Shown here piece by piece: positions 1 through 11,800 of a DNA stretch of 39,306 bases. Source of the stretch: Prevotella sp. (GTDB lineage: Bacteria > Bacteroidota > Bacteroidia > Bacteroidales > Bacteroidaceae); NCBI GenBank assembly GCA_017474925.1, contig JAFVGN010000043.1, positions 1 to 39,306 on the forward strand. The letters run 5' to 3'. A program made the translations under genes and the position numbers. Every line of letters starts with the position of its first letter. The first letter of the stretch is position 1. The notes under the pieces are model-generated. The model saw nothing but the letters and a program-made list of their open reading frames with translations, had not been told where the DNA came from and searched no databases.

Positions 1-87
1 CCTCTCATTGATCTGCTCAACAGCAAAAACTCACTGGAACAGGAAGACAACAGATGTGTTCAGCTGGAGCTCAAGTTTAAGGACTAA
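1..87 (+). CDS. C-terminal end of an unidentified protein (partial)
   Basis: An open frame runs from the first base of the window to a TAA at 85-87 and gives 28 residues, mostly charged and hydrophilic, ending in LELKFKD. The 5' part lies outside the window. It is convergent with the rpsJ operon. The tail is too short to assign a family. It is not ribosomal protein L3, which would be expected next to rpsJ and would in any case lie on the other strand. Confidence 0.5.
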   Translation, partial: PLIDLLNSKNSLEQEDNRCVQLELKFKD

Positions 88-217
88 CTTACATTTTGTC
101 ACATTCTGAAATGTTAATGGTTTTTAGTGGACACTAGTGAAAGAGTTCTTTATCCATGAGATGTATAGTTTCATGGTGCAAAGGTATGCAAAAATAAATT
201 CAACAGAAAGAAAACAC

Positions 218-253
218 ATGCACTCATTTGGGACAGAGCCCAAATAAGTGCAT
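218..253. terminator. Long hairpin between the partial gene and rpsJ
   Basis: Two 15-base arms (218-232 and 239-253) pair perfectly apart from one G-U, around a 6-base loop. It lies between convergent genes. No clean U-run follows on either strand, although the minus-strand continuation is T-rich. It is probably a backup terminator for the rpsJ transcript or the terminator of the partial plus-strand gene. Confidence 0.5.
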
Positions 254-261
254 CAAAATAG

Positions 262-295
262 AAAAAAAGCGACATTCCCAATTGAAAGGAATGTC
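262..295 (-). terminator. Rho-independent terminator of the str operon
   Basis: Arms GACATTCC and GGAATGTC (271-278 and 288-295) enclose a 9-base loop. On the minus strand the hairpin is followed by GCTTTTTTTC. It lies 25 bases after the rpsJ stop, so transcription of rpsL-rpsG-fusA-rpsJ should end here. Confidence 0.85.
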
Positions 296-320
296 ACTCT
301 ATCTTGAGAATAAGATCATA

Positions 321-626
321 CTATACTTTGATCTCTACCTCAACACCGCTGGGGAGCTCGAGCTTCATCAGCGCGTCAACAGTCTTAGCTGTTGAGCTGT
401 AGATGTCGATCAGACGCTTGTAGTCTGACAACTGGAACTGCTCACGAGCCTTCTTGTTAACGAAGGTAGAGCGGTTAACGGTGTAGATACGCTTGTGTGT
501 TGGAAGGGGAATTGGACCGCTGATGATAGCACCAGTAGCCTTGACGGCCTTCACAATCTTCTCTGCTGACTTGTCCACGAGTTTGTGGTCGTAACTCTTC
601 AGCTTAATACGAATTTTCTGACTCAT
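321..626 (-). CDS. rpsJ: 30S ribosomal protein S10 (uS10)
   Basis: The 101-residue product has the usual length and sequence of bacterial uS10, with the N-terminal strand [12 protein letters not shown], the segment [14 protein letters not shown] (about residues 37-50) and a C-terminal VEVEIKV. uS10 sits in the head of the 30S subunit and, with NusB, also serves in antitermination. It is the last gene of rpsL-rpsG-fusA-rpsJ. In most bacteria rplC follows directly, but here a terminator follows and the S10 operon does not continue. The start ATG at 626 is preceded by an A-rich stretch without a Shine-Dalgarno. A hairpin lies in the 85-base spacer after fusA. Confidence 0.97.
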   Translation of the reverse strand: MSQKIRIKLKSYDHKLVDKSAEKIVKAVKATGAIISGPIPLPTHKRIYTVNRSTFVNKKAREQFQLSDYKRLIDIYSSTAKTVDALMKLELPSGVEVEIKV

Positions 627-656
627 TGTCTTTTCTTTTATAATGTTTTAAAATAT

Positions 657-693
657 GGAGGCCGCTAAAGAGTCATTTGCTCAGCAGCACTCC
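657..693 (-). promoter_or_regulatory. Stem-loop in the fusA-rpsJ spacer
   Basis: On the minus strand GGAG-T-GCTGCT pairs with AGCGGC-CTCC, giving 10 base pairs with a one-base bulge and a 16-base loop. It ends about 30 bases before the rpsJ start. No U-run follows, so it is not a terminator. It may affect translation or stability of the rpsJ message. This comes from reading the sequence only. Confidence 0.4.
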
Positions 694-711
694 GTTAATT
701 ATCAATTGTAA

Positions 712-2841
712 TTATACTAAGTCGGCGCGGCCCTTAACCTCCTCGAGCACGGCCTTGGCCAAAGCTGAAGAGAGGGGTGCGTGATGATCGTACTCCATAG
801 AGCTGGTTGCACGACCAGAGGTGATGGTACGCAGGGCAGTAACGTAGCCGAACATCTCGGACAGGGGAACCTGAGCCTTGACGACACGGGCACCGCTACG
901 AGCCTCTTCCATACCCTCTACCTGACCACGACGCTTGTTCAGATCACCGATGACGTCACCCATGTTCTCCTCGGGTGTAACAACCTCGAGCTTCATGATG
1001 GGCTCCATCAATACGGGCTTAGCCTGAGCGCAGACAGCCTTGTAAGCCATCTGGGCAGCAATTTCGAATGACAGCTGGTCAGAGTCAACGGGGTGGAACG
1101 AACCATCCACTACAACGACCTTCAGCGAGTCAACAGGATAGCCACCGAGGATACCGTTCTTCATGGCTGCCTCGAAGCCCTTCTGGATAGAGGGGATGAA
1201 TTCTTTAGGAATGTTACCACCCTTGACCTCGTTGACGAACTGCAAACCGCCGTTCTCCTTGATATCCCAGTCGTCGTCCACAGGACCAACGTTGACGATG
1301 ATGTCAGCGAACTTACCGCGACCACCAGACTGCTTCTTGTAAACCTCACGGTAACCCATAACGGTCTTAGTGATGGCTTCCTTATAGTTAACCTGGGGCT
1401 TACCCTGATTACACTCTACCTTGAACTCACGCTTCAGACGGTCGATAATGATATCGAGGTGGAGCTCACCCATACCAGAAATAATGGTCTGACCACTCTG
1501 CTCGTCGGTACGTACGGTGAAAGTGGGATCTTCCTCAGCCAACTTAGCGAGACCGTTGTCAAGCTTGGCAACGTCGGCCTGAGACTTCGGCTCAACGGCG
1601 ATAGAAATCACGGTGTCGGGGAAGGTCATAGACTCCAGCACGATGGGCTTCTCCTCGTCGCAGAGGGTATCACCCGTACGGATATCCTTGAAACCTACAC
1701 CTGCGCCAATATCACCAGCGTCGATAGACTCCATGGGGATTTCCTTGTTGGAGTTCATCTGGAACAGACGGCTGATACGCTCCTTCTTGCCCGAACGGGG
1801 GTTGAAGACGTAAGAACCTGCCTTCACGCTACCAGAGTAGACGCGGAAGAACACCAGACGGCCCATGTAGGGATCGGTGGCAATCTTAAATGCGAGAGCA
1901 GAGGTGGGCTCGTCCTCGCTGGGCTTGCGACCCTCTTCCTCCTCGGTGTTGGGATTAGTACCCATCACCATCTCCACGTCAACGGGAGCGGGCAGGAAAG
2001 CGCATACATAGTCAAGCAGAGGCTGAACACCCTTGTTTTTATAGGAAGAACCGCAAATCATCGGGGTGCAGGCCATAGAGATGGTACCCTTGCGGATAGC
2101 AGCAATAATCTCCTCCTGAGTAATAGAGTTGGGGTCATCAAAATACTTCTCCATCAAGGCCTCGTCGTACTCAGCAGCTGCCTCGAGCAGTTTGTTACGC
2201 CACTCGTCGCACTCGTCAGCAAGGTCAGCGGGAATCTCTTCGATGTCGTACTCTGCACCCATGGACTCATCATGCCACAGAATAGCCTTCATCTTAATCA
2301 GGTCTACAACACCCTTGAAGTTCTCCTCAGCACCGATGGGCACCTGAATGACAACAGGGTTGGCACCCAAGATGTCCTTCATCTGCTGAACAGTCTCAAA
2401 GAAGTCTGCACCAGAACGGTCCATCTTATTGACATAACCGATACGGGGTACATTGTACTTATCAGCCTGGCGCCATACGGTCTCAGACTGTGGCTGAACA
2501 CCGTCGGCAGCAGAGTAAGTAGCAACAGCTCCGTCAAGCACGCGCAAAGAGCGCTCCACCTCAGCGGTGAAGTCAACGTGTCCCGGAGTGTCAATCAGAT
2601 TGATCTTGAACTGCTTGCCATTGTAATTCCAGTTACAGGTGGTAGCAGCAGAGGTAATCGTGATACCACGCTCCTGCTCCTGGGCCATCCAGTCCATGGT
2701 AGCAGCGCCGTCATGCACCTCACCAATCTTGTGAGTCTTACCTGTGTAGAACAGAATACGCTCAGAAGTGGTGGTCTTACCGGCATCGATGTGGGCCATG
2801 ATACCAATATTGCGGGTCAAATGTAAATCGCGGTTTGCCAT
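712..2841 (-). CDS. fusA: Elongation factor G (EF-G)
   Basis: This 709-residue translational GTPase drives ribosomal translocation. The P-loop AHIDAGKTT is at about residues 16-24, followed by the switch element RGITITSAA, the G3 motif DTPGH and the G4 motif NKMD. The domain IV segment with [10 protein letters not shown] and the C-terminal domain V ([11 protein letters not shown], then [10 protein letters not shown]) complete a standard EF-G. Its position between rpsG and rpsJ marks it as the housekeeping copy. The start at 2841 gives the conserved N-terminus [19 protein letters not shown], and a weak AAGGA lies 8 bases upstream. It is intact. Confidence 0.98.
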   Translation of the reverse strand: MANRDLHLTRNIGIMAHIDAGKTTTSERILFYTGKTHKIGEVHDGAATMDWMAQEQERGITITSAATTCNWNYNGKQFKINLIDTPGHVDFTAEVERSLRVLDGAVATYSAADGVQPQSETVWRQADKYNVPRIGYVNKMDRSGADFFETVQQMKDILGANPVVIQVPIGAEENFKGVVDLIKMKAILWHDESMGAEYDIEEIPADLADECDEWRNKLLEAAAEYDEALMEKYFDDPNSITQEEIIAAIRKGTISMACTPMICGSSYKNKGVQPLLDYVCAFLPAPVDVEMVMGTNPNTEEEEGRKPSEDEPTSALAFKIATDPYMGRLVFFRVYSGSVKAGSYVFNPRSGKKERISRLFQMNSNKEIPMESIDAGDIGAGVGFKDIRTGDTLCDEEKPIVLESMTFPDTVISIAVEPKSQADVAKLDNGLAKLAEEDPTFTVRTDEQSGQTIISGMGELHLDIIIDRLKREFKVECNQGKPQVNYKEAITKTVMGYREVYKKQSGGRGKFADIIVNVGPVDDDWDIKENGGLQFVNEVKGGNIPKEFIPSIQKGFEAAMKNGILGGYPVDSLKVVVVDGSFHPVDSDQLSFEIAAQMAYKAVCAQAKPVLMEPIMKLEVVTPEENMGDVIGDLNKRRGQVEGMEEARSGARVVKAQVPLSEMFGYVTALRTITSGRATSSMEYDHHAPLSSALAKAVLEEVKGRADLV

Positions 2842-2875
2842 TTTCTTTTCCTTTATCTTTTTACCTTTACACTAA

Positions 2876-3352
2876 TTAGAATCTGAAGTGAGCAAATGCA
2901 CGGTTGGCCTCAGCCATACGATGCATATCCTCCTTACGCTTGAAGGCACCGCCCTGATTGTTGAAGGCATCCATAATCTCAGCAGCCAACTTGTCAGCCA
3001 TAGACTTGCCACTGCGCTTGCGGGCGAAAGAAATCATATTCTTCATCGAGATGCTCTCCTTGCGGTCGGGACGAATCTCGGTAGGAACCTGGAACGTAGC
3101 ACCACCGATACGACGGCTCTTCACCTCAACCTGTGGGGTGATGTTGTCCAAAGCCTGCTTCCAGATTTCCAGAGCAGTCTTCTCTTCATTCTGCATCTTT
3201 GCCTTTACAGCCTCGAGTGCATTGTAGAAAATCTCGTACGAAATGGACTTCTTGCCATCATACATCAAGTGGTTCACAAACTTCGACACTTTCTTGTCGT
3301 TGAAGACTGGATCGGGAAGGATCACTCTCTTCTTAGGTTTTGCTTTTCTCAT
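2876..3352 (-). CDS. rpsG: 30S ribosomal protein S7 (uS7)
   Basis: The 158-residue protein matches bacterial uS7, which nucleates assembly of the 30S head and contacts the E-site tRNA. Typical segments are MRKAKPKKR at the start, [13 protein letters not shown], the [18 protein letters not shown] hairpin (about residues 79-96) and an FAHFRF end. It is the second gene of the str operon, 186 bases after rpsL and 34 bases before fusA. No Shine-Dalgarno precedes the ATG. Confidence 0.97.
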   Translation of the reverse strand: MRKAKPKKRVILPDPVFNDKKVSKFVNHLMYDGKKSISYEIFYNALEAVKAKMQNEEKTALEIWKQALDNITPQVEVKSRRIGGATFQVPTEIRPDRKESISMKNMISFARKRSGKSMADKLAAEIMDAFNNQGGAFKRKEDMHRMAEANRAFAHFRF

Positions 3353-3481
3353 TTTTGTTCTTTAATTAATTTTGTCTGCTTGGGGCTGTTTTTGCTCGTT
3401 CTTCAACGCTCTCACATGAGCATTTACTCAACCTGTCTTTAACAATTCTCCAGCAAAACGGATTTTTCTTTTTTGTTTGGT

Positions 3482-3501
3482 AGCGGTGGTTTTCCACCGC
3501 T
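3482..3501. promoter_or_regulatory. Stem-loop in the rpsL-rpsG spacer
   Basis: A perfect 8-base-pair stem, AGCGGTGG paired with CCACCGCT, closes a 4-base loop. On the minus strand it is followed by A-rich sequence and not a U-run, so it is more likely an intercistronic processing or stability element than a terminator. A similar CCGCT/AGCGG hairpin occurs between rpsB and tsf. Confidence 0.5.
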
Positions 3502-3538
3502 TAAACGTTCCTTTCGGCTTACTAATCTTCTCCGATTA

Positions 3539-3919
3539 TTACTTCTTAGCCTTTGGACGCTTTGCACCGTACTTCGAACGACGCTGAGTACGGCTTGCCA
3601 CACCGGCGGTATCCAATGTACCGCGTACGATGTGATAACGTACACCGGGGAGGTCCTTTACACGACCACCGCGAACCAGTACGATGCTGTGCTCCTGCAG
3701 GTTGTGTCCCTCACCGGGAATGTAACTGTTGACTTCCTTCTGGTTAGTCAAACGAACACGGGCTACCTTACGCATAGCCGAATTAGGCTTCTTCGGGGTC
3801 GTTGTGTAGACACGGACACAAACGCCACGACGCTGGGGACATGCGTCCAGCGCAGGCGATTTGCTCTTGTCAACGAGCACCTTTCTGCCTTTTCTTACCA
3901 ATTGTGAAATTGTAGGCAT
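3539..3919 (-). CDS. rpsL: 30S ribosomal protein S12 (uS12)
   Basis: This is the decoding-centre protein of the 30S subunit, 126 residues. The [11 protein letters not shown] start, the [13 protein letters not shown] loop and the [10 protein letters not shown]...[13 protein letters not shown] region are all present. The lysines that mutate in streptomycin resistance (in KKPNS and GGRVKDLPG) are wild type, so sensitivity at this locus is expected. It is the first gene of the str operon, about 85 bases downstream of the -7-like element at 4012-4020, and the ATG follows an AT-rich leader. Confidence 0.97.
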   Translation of the reverse strand: MPTISQLVRKGRKVLVDKSKSPALDACPQRRGVCVRVYTTTPKKPNSAMRKVARVRLTNQKEVNSYIPGEGHNLQEHSIVLVRGGRVKDLPGVRYHIVRGTLDTAGVASRTQRRSKYGAKRPKAKK

Positions 3920-4011
3920 AATAATTTTAATTTTTTAATTTTGTTATATATTATTTTGTTCAAAGTCAATCAGTTACACTTTCTGCTCTACACAGAAATG
4001 CGTTTCGGGCT

Positions 4012-4020
4012 GCAAAGGTA
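4012..4020 (-). promoter_or_regulatory. Promoter of the str operon (-7 element)
   Basis: On the minus strand the sequence is TACCTTTGC, matching the Bacteroidetes -7 consensus TAnnTTTG. It lies between the terminator at 4052-4101 and the rpsL start, giving a leader of about 85 bases. No TTG sits at the ideal 19-21 base spacing, so the -33 part is weak. Confidence 0.6.
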
Positions 4021-4051
4021 CGAACTTTTATCCAATCTACCTAATATATAT

Positions 4052-4101
4052 AGAACAAAAAAACGCCTACCTAATGTTTTTTAACATTAAATAAGCGTTT
4101 T
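4052..4101 (-). terminator. Terminator separating the rpoBC and str operons
   Basis: The arms 4060-4078 and 4083-4101 form a 19-base-pair hairpin with a few G-U pairs and a tetraloop. On the minus strand it is followed by a run of T (TTTTTTTGTT, counting the end of the stem). It lies 19 bases after the stop of the DUF3467 gene, so the long rpoBC transcript ends before the str promoter. Confidence 0.88.
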
Positions 4102-4119
4102 GAGATTTTTTAACTACGT

Positions 4120-4440
4120 TTATGCTTCACCTTTGCCTACTGGAAAGGGGGCTATTGTACGCGATTCTTGATTGGGAATCTTAATCTGACCGAACTCACG
4201 CTCATAGCGCACAATGTTTTCCTGAAGTGCTCCCAACAGACGCTTGGCATGTTCGGGAGCCAGGATGACACGACTCTTCACCTGTGCCTTGGGCACACCG
4301 GGCAGCACACGGGCAAAATCAACAACGAAGTCGCTCGAGGAGTGTGTAATTATAGCAAAGTTTGCATATTCACCCTGTGCCACGTCCTGTGGCAGCTCTA
4401 CCTGCAGCTGTCCCTGCTGCTTATTTTCTTTCTCGTTCAT
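4120..4440 (-). CDS. DUF3467 family protein, rpoC-linked
   Basis: A small soluble protein of 106 residues without a signal peptide or membrane segment. The core YANFAIITHSSSDFVVDF (about residues 25-42), followed by LPGVPKAQVKSRVILAPEHAK, is what I recognise as DUF3467. Its biochemical role is unknown. It follows rpoC by 42 bases and precedes a strong terminator, so it is the last gene of the secE-rpoC transcript. That placement, which I recall as common in Bacteroidetes, suggests a link to transcription or translation but does not prove one. Confidence 0.85.
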   Translation of the reverse strand: MNEKENKQQGQLQVELPQDVAQGEYANFAIITHSSSDFVVDFARVLPGVPKAQVKSRVILAPEHAKRLLGALQENIVRYEREFGQIKIPNQESRTIAPFPVGKGEA

Positions 4441-4482
4441 TGTCCTTAATATATTAATAGAAGTATATTAAGCGTTCTGTCT

Positions 4483-7400
4483 TTATTCTATCACAGGCTC
4501 CTCTGCGAAGTCGATGACGTTCTTACGATTAGCCTGCATGCGTTCGTACTCTTCCTTCGAGCCGACGATAATCTTCTCGAACTCGCGAAGACCAGTTCCT
4601 GCAGGAATCAAGTGTCCGGAGATAACATTCTCCTTCATACCTTCCAAATGGTCCTCCTTGCCACGGATAGCGGCCTCATTGAGCACCTTGGTGGTCTCCT
4701 GGAACGAGGCGGCAGACATGAACGACTTCGTCTGCAAAGCAGCACGGGTGATACCCTGCAGAATCTGGGTCGACGTTGCAGGAACGGCATCGCGCACCTG
4801 TACAATCTTCATATCACGGCGCTTCAGAGCAGAGTTCTCGTCGCGCAGCTTGCGGGCTGTAACAATCTGGCCCTTCTGCAGGTTCTCAGAATCACCAGCA
4901 TCGATGACCACTTTCTTACCCCAGATACGGTCGTTCTCTTCTGCGAAGTCAAGCTTGTCGACAATTTCCTGCTCAAGGAATGCCGTATCGCCCGGATCGT
5001 TAATTTGAACTTTACGCATCATCTGGCGGACAATAATCTCAAAGTGCTTGTCGTTGATCTTCACACCCTGGAGACGATAGACGTCCTGCACCTCGTTGAC
5101 GATATATTCCTGTACGGCCGTGGGACCCTTAATGGCCAGGATGTCGGCAGGTGTGATGACACCGTCAGACAGCGGTGTACCAGCGCGCACAGCATCGTGC
5201 TCCTGTACCAGGATCTGCTTCGACAGCGATACAAGATACTTGCGCTGTTCACCAGTCTTAGAGGTGACAATAATTTCACGATTACCACGCTTCACCTTAC
5301 CCATGGTCACCTCACCGTCGATTTCTGAGACGATAGCGGGGTTCGACGGGTTGCGAGCCTCGAAGAGCTCGGTAACACGAGGCAGACCACCAGTGATATC
5401 ACCACCCTTGGCAGCAGCACGCGGAATCTTAACCAGCGTTTCACCAGTCTTGACGGTCTGGCCGTCTTCGACTACTACGTGTCCACCCACAGGGAAGTTA
5501 TAAGTTCCGATAACCTCACCATTTGCTCCTATGACATCGCAAGTTGGAACCCTTGACCTATCCTTGGATTCTGTGACGATTTTCTCTGTTAAACCTGTTG
5601 TTTCATCGGTCTCGGCACGGAAGGTGATACCTTCAATGACATCATGGAACTTCAACATACCGGCATACTCGGTCACAATGACAGCATTGAAGGGATCCCA
5701 CTGGGCAATCTTAGCACCCTTCTTGACTGTATCACCGTTTTTATAATAAAGTGATGAACCATAAGGAACATTGACCGAGGAGAGAACAATCTTTGTGTTA
5801 ACATCGACGAAGCGCAGTTCACCCAAACGGCTGACCACCATCTCGCAATCGCGACCGTCCTCATCGAACGGAACAGTACGTACCTCCTCAAGTTCAATCT
5901 TCGAATCGTTCTTGGCAACAATGCTGGCATTTGCGGCAGCATTTGCAGCCACACCACCGGCGTGGAACGTACGCAGCGTCAACTGAGTACCAGGTTCACC
6001 AATAGCCTGAGCAGCTATGACACCGACAGCCTCACCTTTCTGAACCATTCGACGGGTTGCAAGGTTGCGTCCATAACACTTCATGCAGACGCCGTGACGC
6101 GACTCGCAGGTGAGCACCGAACGAATCTCGACACTCTCAATCGGAGAGTCCTCGATAGCCTGGGCAACGGGTTCTGTGATTTCTTCACCAGCACCTACTA
6201 TGAGTTCACCTGTTGAGGGGTGAATGATATCATGTACGGACACACGGCCCAAGATGCGTTCATAGAGCGTTGAGATAACCTCATCGCCATTTTTCAAAGC
6301 AGTACAGACCAGACCGCGCAGCGTGCCGCAGTCCTCTTCGTTGATAATCACATCGTGTGACACGTCAACCAGACGGCGAGTCAGATAACCTGCGTCAGCA
6401 GTCTTCATGGCAGTATCAGCCAAGCCTTTACGGGCACCGTGAGTAGAGATAAAATACTCCAGCACAGACATACCTTCCTTGAAGTTCGACAGAATCGGGT
6501 TCTCAATAATCTGAGCACCTTCTGCACCTGCCTTCTGGGGCTTAGCCATCAGACCACGCATACCAGAAAGCTGACGGATCTGATCCTTACTACCACGGGC
6601 ACCAGAGTCAAGCATCATGAATACAGCATTGAAGCCCTGATCAGCCTCTGTCATTTCCTTCATCAGCACATTACCGAGGTCATTGTTGATATGAGTCCAA
6701 GTATCGATAACCTGATTGTAACGCTCATTGTCCGTAATAAAGCCCATGTTATAGTTCTCGGTAATCTGCTGGACCTCAGCATTTCCCTTCTCCACCAGAT
6801 CTTTCTTTGACTCAGGAATGATGATATCATCAAGGTTGAAAGAAAGACCGGCTTCATAAGCCATACGGTAACCGAGGTTTTTAATACCATCCAGGAATTC
6901 GCAAGCTTCAGCAAAGCCAACGTTCTTAATCACATCGGCAATAATGTCGCGCAAGGATTTTTTAGAGATAATCTTGTTAACATAACCCACTTCCTTAGGA
7001 ATAATGCCATTCACAATGACACGACCGACAGAAGTTTCAACCATACGCTTCACACGCTTGCCGTCAACAATATCATCAACTATCACATTCACTTGGGCAT
7101 GAAGGTCACATTTTCCTTCGTTGTGGGCAATGATAGCCTCTTCCGGACCATAGAAAGTCAGTCCCTCGCCCTTAGCCCCTGGGCGGATTTTCGAAATATA
7201 GTACAAGCCGAGCACCATATCCTGTGAAGGCACAGTGATAGGAGCACCGTTAGCGGGGTTCAGGATATTATGGCTCTGAAGCATCAGAATCTGTGCCTCG
7301 AGGATAGCCTCGTTGGAAAGGGGAAGGTGAACAGCCATCTGGTCACCATCAAAGTCAGCATTGAATGCAGTACAAGCCAACGGATGGAGCTGAATAGCCT

Positions 7401-8805
7401 TACCTTCGATTAATTTGGGCTGGAAGGCCTGAATACCAAGACGGTGCAACGTTGGTGCACGGTTGAGGAGCACAGGATGGCCTTTCATGACATTCTCCAG
7501 GATATCCCAAATAACGGGTTCGCGACGGTCGACAATCTTCTTAGCGGACTTCACGGTCTTGACGATACCGCGCTCAATGAGCTTACGGATGATAAATGGC
7601 TTATAAAGTTCTGCTGCCATCAGTTTGGGCAGACCACACTCACCCATCTTCAGCTCAGGGCCGACCACGATGACCGAACGGGCTGAGTAGTCGACACGCT
7701 TACCGAGCAAGTTCTGACGGAAACGTCCCTGCTTACCCTTCAGCGAATCTGAGAGTGACTTCAGCGGGCGGTTGGAATCGCTCTTTACAGCAGAAGATTT
7801 ACGGCTGTTGTCAAACAAAGAGTCAACAGCTTCCTGCAGCATACGCTTCTCATTACGAAGGATAACCTCAGGAGCATGAATCTCAATAAGTCTCTTCAGA
7901 CGATTGTTACGAATAATGACACGACGATAGAGATCATTCAGATCAGAAGTTGCAAAGCGACCACCATCCAGAGGAACAAGAGGACGCAGTTCAGGTGGAG
8001 TGACTGGAATAATCTTCATAATCATCCATTCCGGACGGTTAATGCCCTTCTCAACACTTGAACGGAAAGCCTCAACAACCTGAAGGCGCTTCAAAGCCTC
8101 ATTTTTGCGCTGTACAGAAGAGTCGCTGTTGGCACGGTCGCGCAGTTCATAGCTCAGTGAGTCAAGGTCGAGACGCATCAGCAGGTCGTAGATAGCCTCA
8201 GCACCCATCTTGGCAATGAACTTATTGGGGTCGCTGTCTTCCAGATAATCGTTGTTCTCAGAAACATAATTGTCAAGAATCTCGTTATACTCCTCCTCAG
8301 AGAGCAGGTCAAACTTCTGTGAGCCAATGAATGGATTACCCTCGCCGTCCTTCTTACCAGCCATAACACCCGGCTGGATAACAACGTAACGCTCATAGTA
8401 AATAACTGCATCGAGCTTCTTGGTAGGCAGCCCCAACAGATAGCCAATCTTGTTTGGCAGACTACGGAAGTACCAGATGTGAGCAACGGGGACCACCAAC
8501 TCTATATGACCCGTACGCTCACGACGTACCTTCTTTTCTGTCACCTCCACACCACAACGGTCGCAGACGATGCCTTTGTATCGGATGCGCTTATACTTTC
8601 CGCAGGCACATTCATAGTCCTTTGTAGGACCGAATATGCGCTCACAGAACAAACCGTCACGTTCGGGCTTATAGGTACGATAATTAATGGTCTCAGGCTT
8701 GGTGACCTCACCAAACGAACTCTCGAGAATCTCTTCTGGTGATGCCAGTCCGATGGTAATCTTGGTGAAATTACTCTTTATCTTTGTATCTTTCTTGAAA
8801 GCCAT
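4483..8805 (-). CDS. rpoC: DNA-directed RNA polymerase subunit beta' (RpoC)
   Basis: The catalytic beta' subunit of RNA polymerase, about 1440 residues. An N-terminal zinc site (Cys at about 66, 68, 81 and 84) is followed by the active-site motif [10 protein letters not shown] (about 482-491), whose three Asp hold magnesium. The trigger-loop region ([16 protein letters not shown]) and the second zinc cluster ([15 protein letters not shown]) are intact. I start at the ATG at 8805 (MAFKKDTK). An in-frame TTG nine bases upstream is a less likely start. The 38-base spacer after rpoB carries a heptamer repeat. It ends in FAEEPVIE. Confidence 0.98.
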   Translation of the reverse strand: MAFKKDTKIKSNFTKITIGLASPEEILESSFGEVTKPETINYRTYKPERDGLFCERIFGPTKDYECACGKYKRIRYKGIVCDRCGVEVTEKKVRRERTGHIELVVPVAHIWYFRSLPNKIGYLLGLPTKKLDAVIYYERYVVIQPGVMAGKKDGEGNPFIGSQKFDLLSEEEYNEILDNYVSENNDYLEDSDPNKFIAKMGAEAIYDLLMRLDLDSLSYELRDRANSDSSVQRKNEALKRLQVVEAFRSSVEKGINRPEWMIMKIIPVTPPELRPLVPLDGGRFATSDLNDLYRRVIIRNNRLKRLIEIHAPEVILRNEKRMLQEAVDSLFDNSRKSSAVKSDSNRPLKSLSDSLKGKQGRFRQNLLGKRVDYSARSVIVVGPELKMGECGLPKLMAAELYKPFIIRKLIERGIVKTVKSAKKIVDRREPVIWDILENVMKGHPVLLNRAPTLHRLGIQAFQPKLIEGKAIQLHPLACTAFNADFDGDQMAVHLPLSNEAILEAQILMLQSHNILNPANGAPITVPSQDMVLGLYYISKIRPGAKGEGLTFYGPEEAIIAHNEGKCDLHAQVNVIVDDIVDGKRVKRMVETSVGRVIVNGIIPKEVGYVNKIISKKSLRDIIADVIKNVGFAEACEFLDGIKNLGYRMAYEAGLSFNLDDIIIPESKKDLVEKGNAEVQQITENYNMGFITDNERYNQVIDTWTHINNDLGNVLMKEMTEADQGFNAVFMMLDSGARGSKDQIRQLSGMRGLMAKPQKAGAEGAQIIENPILSNFKEGMSVLEYFISTHGARKGLADTAMKTADAGYLTRRLVDVSHDVIINEEDCGTLRGLVCTALKNGDEVISTLYERILGRVSVHDIIHPSTGELIVGAGEEITEPVAQAIEDSPIESVEIRSVLTCESRHGVCMKCYGRNLATRRMVQKGEAVGVIAAQAIGEPGTQLTLRTFHAGGVAANAAANASIVAKNDSKIELEEVRTVPFDEDGRDCEMVVSRLGELRFVDVNTKIVLSSVNVPYGSSLYYKNGDTVKKGAKIAQWDPFNAVIVTEYAGMLKFHDVIEGITFRAETDETTGLTEKIVTESKDRSRVPTCDVIGANGEVIGTYNFPVGGHVVVEDGQTVKTGETLVKIPRAAAKGGDITGGLPRVTELFEARNPSNPAIVSEIDGEVTMGKVKRGNREIIVTSKTGEQRKYLVSLSKQILVQEHDAVRAGTPLSDGVITPADILAIKGPTAVQEYIVNEVQDVYRLQGVKINDKHFEIIVRQMMRKVQINDPGDTAFLEQEIVDKLDFAEENDRIWGKKVVIDAGDSENLQKGQIVTARKLRDENSALKRRDMKIVQVRDAVPATSTQILQGITRAALQTKSFMSAASFQETTKVLNEAAIRGKEDHLEGMKENVISGHLIPAGTGLREFEKIIVGSKEEYERMQANRKNVIDFAEEPVIE

Positions 8806-8838
8806 AATTTTCAATTTTCAATTTTCAATAATCAATTA
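8806..8838. repeat. Heptamer tandem repeat in the rpoB-rpoC spacer
   Basis: Three exact copies of AATTTTC (8806-8812, 8813-8819, 8820-8826) are followed by the degenerate units AATAATC and AATTACC. The period is exactly seven. It fills almost the whole spacer and provides the A-rich sequence just upstream of the rpoC ATG. Confidence 0.75.
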
Positions 8839-8843
8839 CCATT

Positions 8844-11800
8844 TTAGTCCATCTTAATGCTGAGGCCAAGGCCTTTCAACTCATGCAACAGCACATTAAG
8901 CGACTCAGGGATACCAGGTGTAGGCATAGGCTCACCCTTGACGATAGCCTCATAAGCTTTGGAACGGCCTACGACATCATCTGACTTAATAGTGAGAATC
9001 TCCTGTAGCACATGACTTGCACCGAATGCCTCAAGAGCCCAAACCTCCATTTCACCAAAACGCTGACCACCAAACTGTGCCTTACCACCAAGAGGCTGCT
9101 GCGTGATGAGTGAGTACGGACCAATAGAACGAGCGTGCATCTTGTCCTCAACCATGTGACCGAGTTTCAAGAAGTAAGTGATACCTACAGTAGCAGGCTG
9201 GTCAAAGCGCTCACCTGTCTCACCGTCATACAAATGGGTTGAACAGAGACGGGGCAAACCAGCCTTGTCCGTCCATTCTGCCAGGTCATCCAACTTGGCT
9301 CCGTCAAAAATTGGTGTTGCAAACTTGACGCCAAGACGCTTTCCAGCAGCACCGAGGATAGCCTCGAAAATCTGTCCCAAATTCATACGAGAGGGCACAC
9401 CTAAGGGGTTCAGCACCAAATCGACAGGACGGCCATCCTCGAGGAAAGGCATGTCCTCCTGACGGACTACTTTCGACACGATACCCTTGTTACCATGACG
9501 ACCAGCCAACTTGTCACCGACACCTATCTTACGCTTCTTGGCAACATAGACCTTTGCCATCTGCAGGATGCCAGAGGGCAGCTCGTCACCGATAGTGATG
9601 GCAAATTTCTTACGCTTGTTCTCTGCATCAAGCAGTTTGAACTTCTTCATATAGTTGATAATCAGCTTGGCAATGAGTTCGTTCTTATGCTCATCATTGG
9701 TCCAGTTGCTGATTTGAATGTCACCATATTCAAGATTGCGAAGTGCAGTTATGGTGAACTTAGCACCCTTAGAAATAATCTCTGCGCCAGTATAATCTTT
9801 CACACCGTTTGATGTCTTACCCTTGGTGAGAACTACCAGTTTCTCAATAAGAATATCCTTTAGGTCGGCAAGCTTAGCCTCATGCTCCTCGTCAATCTTG
9901 GCAAGGGTAATCTTATCCTGCTGCTTATTCTGGCGTGTCTTAACAGCACGTGTGAAAAGCTTCTTGTCGATAATAACACCTGTCAGCGATGGATTTGCCT
10001 TCAGTGAAGAATCCTTCACGTCACCAGCCTTGTCTCCAAAGATGGCACGAAGCAGTTTTTCTTCGGGCGAGGGATCGCTCTCTCCCTTAGGTGAAATCTT
10101 ACCTATCAGGATGTCACCAGGTTCTACGCGGGCACCAACACGGATGACTCCATTGTCGTCAAGGTCCTTGGTTGCCTCCTCGCTAACATTGGGAATATCA
10201 GAGGTGAACTCCTCTGCTCCACGTTTTGTCTCACGGACATCGAGAGAATATTCATCGACGTGAACGGAGGTCAGGATATCCTCACGAACAATACGCTCAT
10301 TGAGCACGATAGCATCCTCATAATTATAACCCTTCCAAGGCATATAAGCAACAAGCAGGTTGCGTCCCAATGCCAACTCACCATTTTCGGTAGCGTAACC
10401 CTCAGTCAGGATATCACCCTTCTTTACGCGCTGACCTTTGTCACAGATAGGACGCAGGTCGATGGTCATGTTCTGGTTGGTGCGACGGAATTTTGGAATA
10501 CGGTACTCCTTCAGAGCGGGTTCAAAGCTGACAAACTCTTCGTCCTCTGTACGGTCGTAGAGAATTCGGATGGTTGTAGCATCCACATAATCGATAACAC
10601 CATCGCCCTCGGCAGTAATCATGGTACGGGAGTCTTCGCATACCTGCTTTTCAATGCCAGTACCAACGATAGGAGCCTCATTATGCAATAGAGGAACAGC
10701 CTGACGCATCATGTTCGATCCCATCAGCGCACGGTGAGCATCATCGTGCTCCAAGAACGGAATCAGTGAAGCGGCAATTGAAGCAATCTGTTGCGGAGAA
10801 ACATCCATCAGATCTACTTGTGCGGGAGGCACAACGGGGAAGTCTGCATCTTGACGGCACTTAACAACCTTACGAATAAAGGTTCCGTCATCGTTCAACG
10901 GGGCATTGCCCTGACCAATAACATGATCTTCTTCCTCCTCGGCTGTCAGATAAACTATGTCATCATTGTTCAGATTTGCGATGCCATTTTCAACCTTACG
11001 ATAAGGTGTTTCTATGAAACCGAGTTCATTAATCTTGGCATAGACACACAATGACGAAATAAGACCGATGTTCGGGCCTTCAGGACTCTCAATAGGACAA
11101 AGGCGACCATAGTGAGTATAGTGTACGTCACGGACCTCAAAGCCAGCACGCTCACGCGACAAACCACCAGGGCCAAGGGCAGAAAGACGACGCTTGTGAG
11201 TCACCTCAGCCAGCGGGTTCGTCTGATCCATGAACTGCGAAAGGGGATTGGTACCGAAGAACGAGTTGATAACGCTTGAAATAGTCTTGGCGTTAATCAA
11301 GTCTGTTGGCGTAAAGACCTCATTATCGCGAACGTTCATGCGTTCACGGATGGTGCGGCTCATACGTGCCAGACCTATCGAGAACTGATTAGACAACTGC
11401 TCACCCACAGTACGGACGCGACGGTTCGACAAGTGGTCGATATCGTCGACGGTAGCTTTTGAGTTAATGAGCTGGATGAGATATTTGATAATCTCGATGA
11501 TATCTTCTTTGGTCAGCACACGGACATCCATTTCCGTGTTGAGACCTAATTTCTTATTAATACGATAGCGGCCTACATCGCCAAGATCGTAGCGTTTGTC
11601 AGAGAAGAACAGATTCTGTATAACCTCACGGGCACTGGCATCATCTGCAGGGTCGGCATTACGCAACTGACGATAGATGTAGAGCACGGCTTCCTTCTCA
11701 GAGTTTGACGGGTCTTTGGCCAAAGTATTGAAAATGATAGAATAGTCCTGAGCGATGCTCTCATCCTTATGTACGAGGATAGTTGACGCACCACTCTCCA

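Noticed and set aside
178-186. Minus-strand TACCTTTGC, a promoter-like -7 element pointing to the left edge
   Set aside because: The nearest TTG is only 14 bases away and the only gene in that direction lies on the other strand, so it would drive antisense RNA. It may be chance.
1093-2826. Long open frame on the plus strand opposite fusA
   Set aside because: It is a codon-bias shadow of fusA, with no protein family features and an unlikely composition. Similar antisense frames opposite tuf, rpoB and rpoC were dismissed for the same reason.
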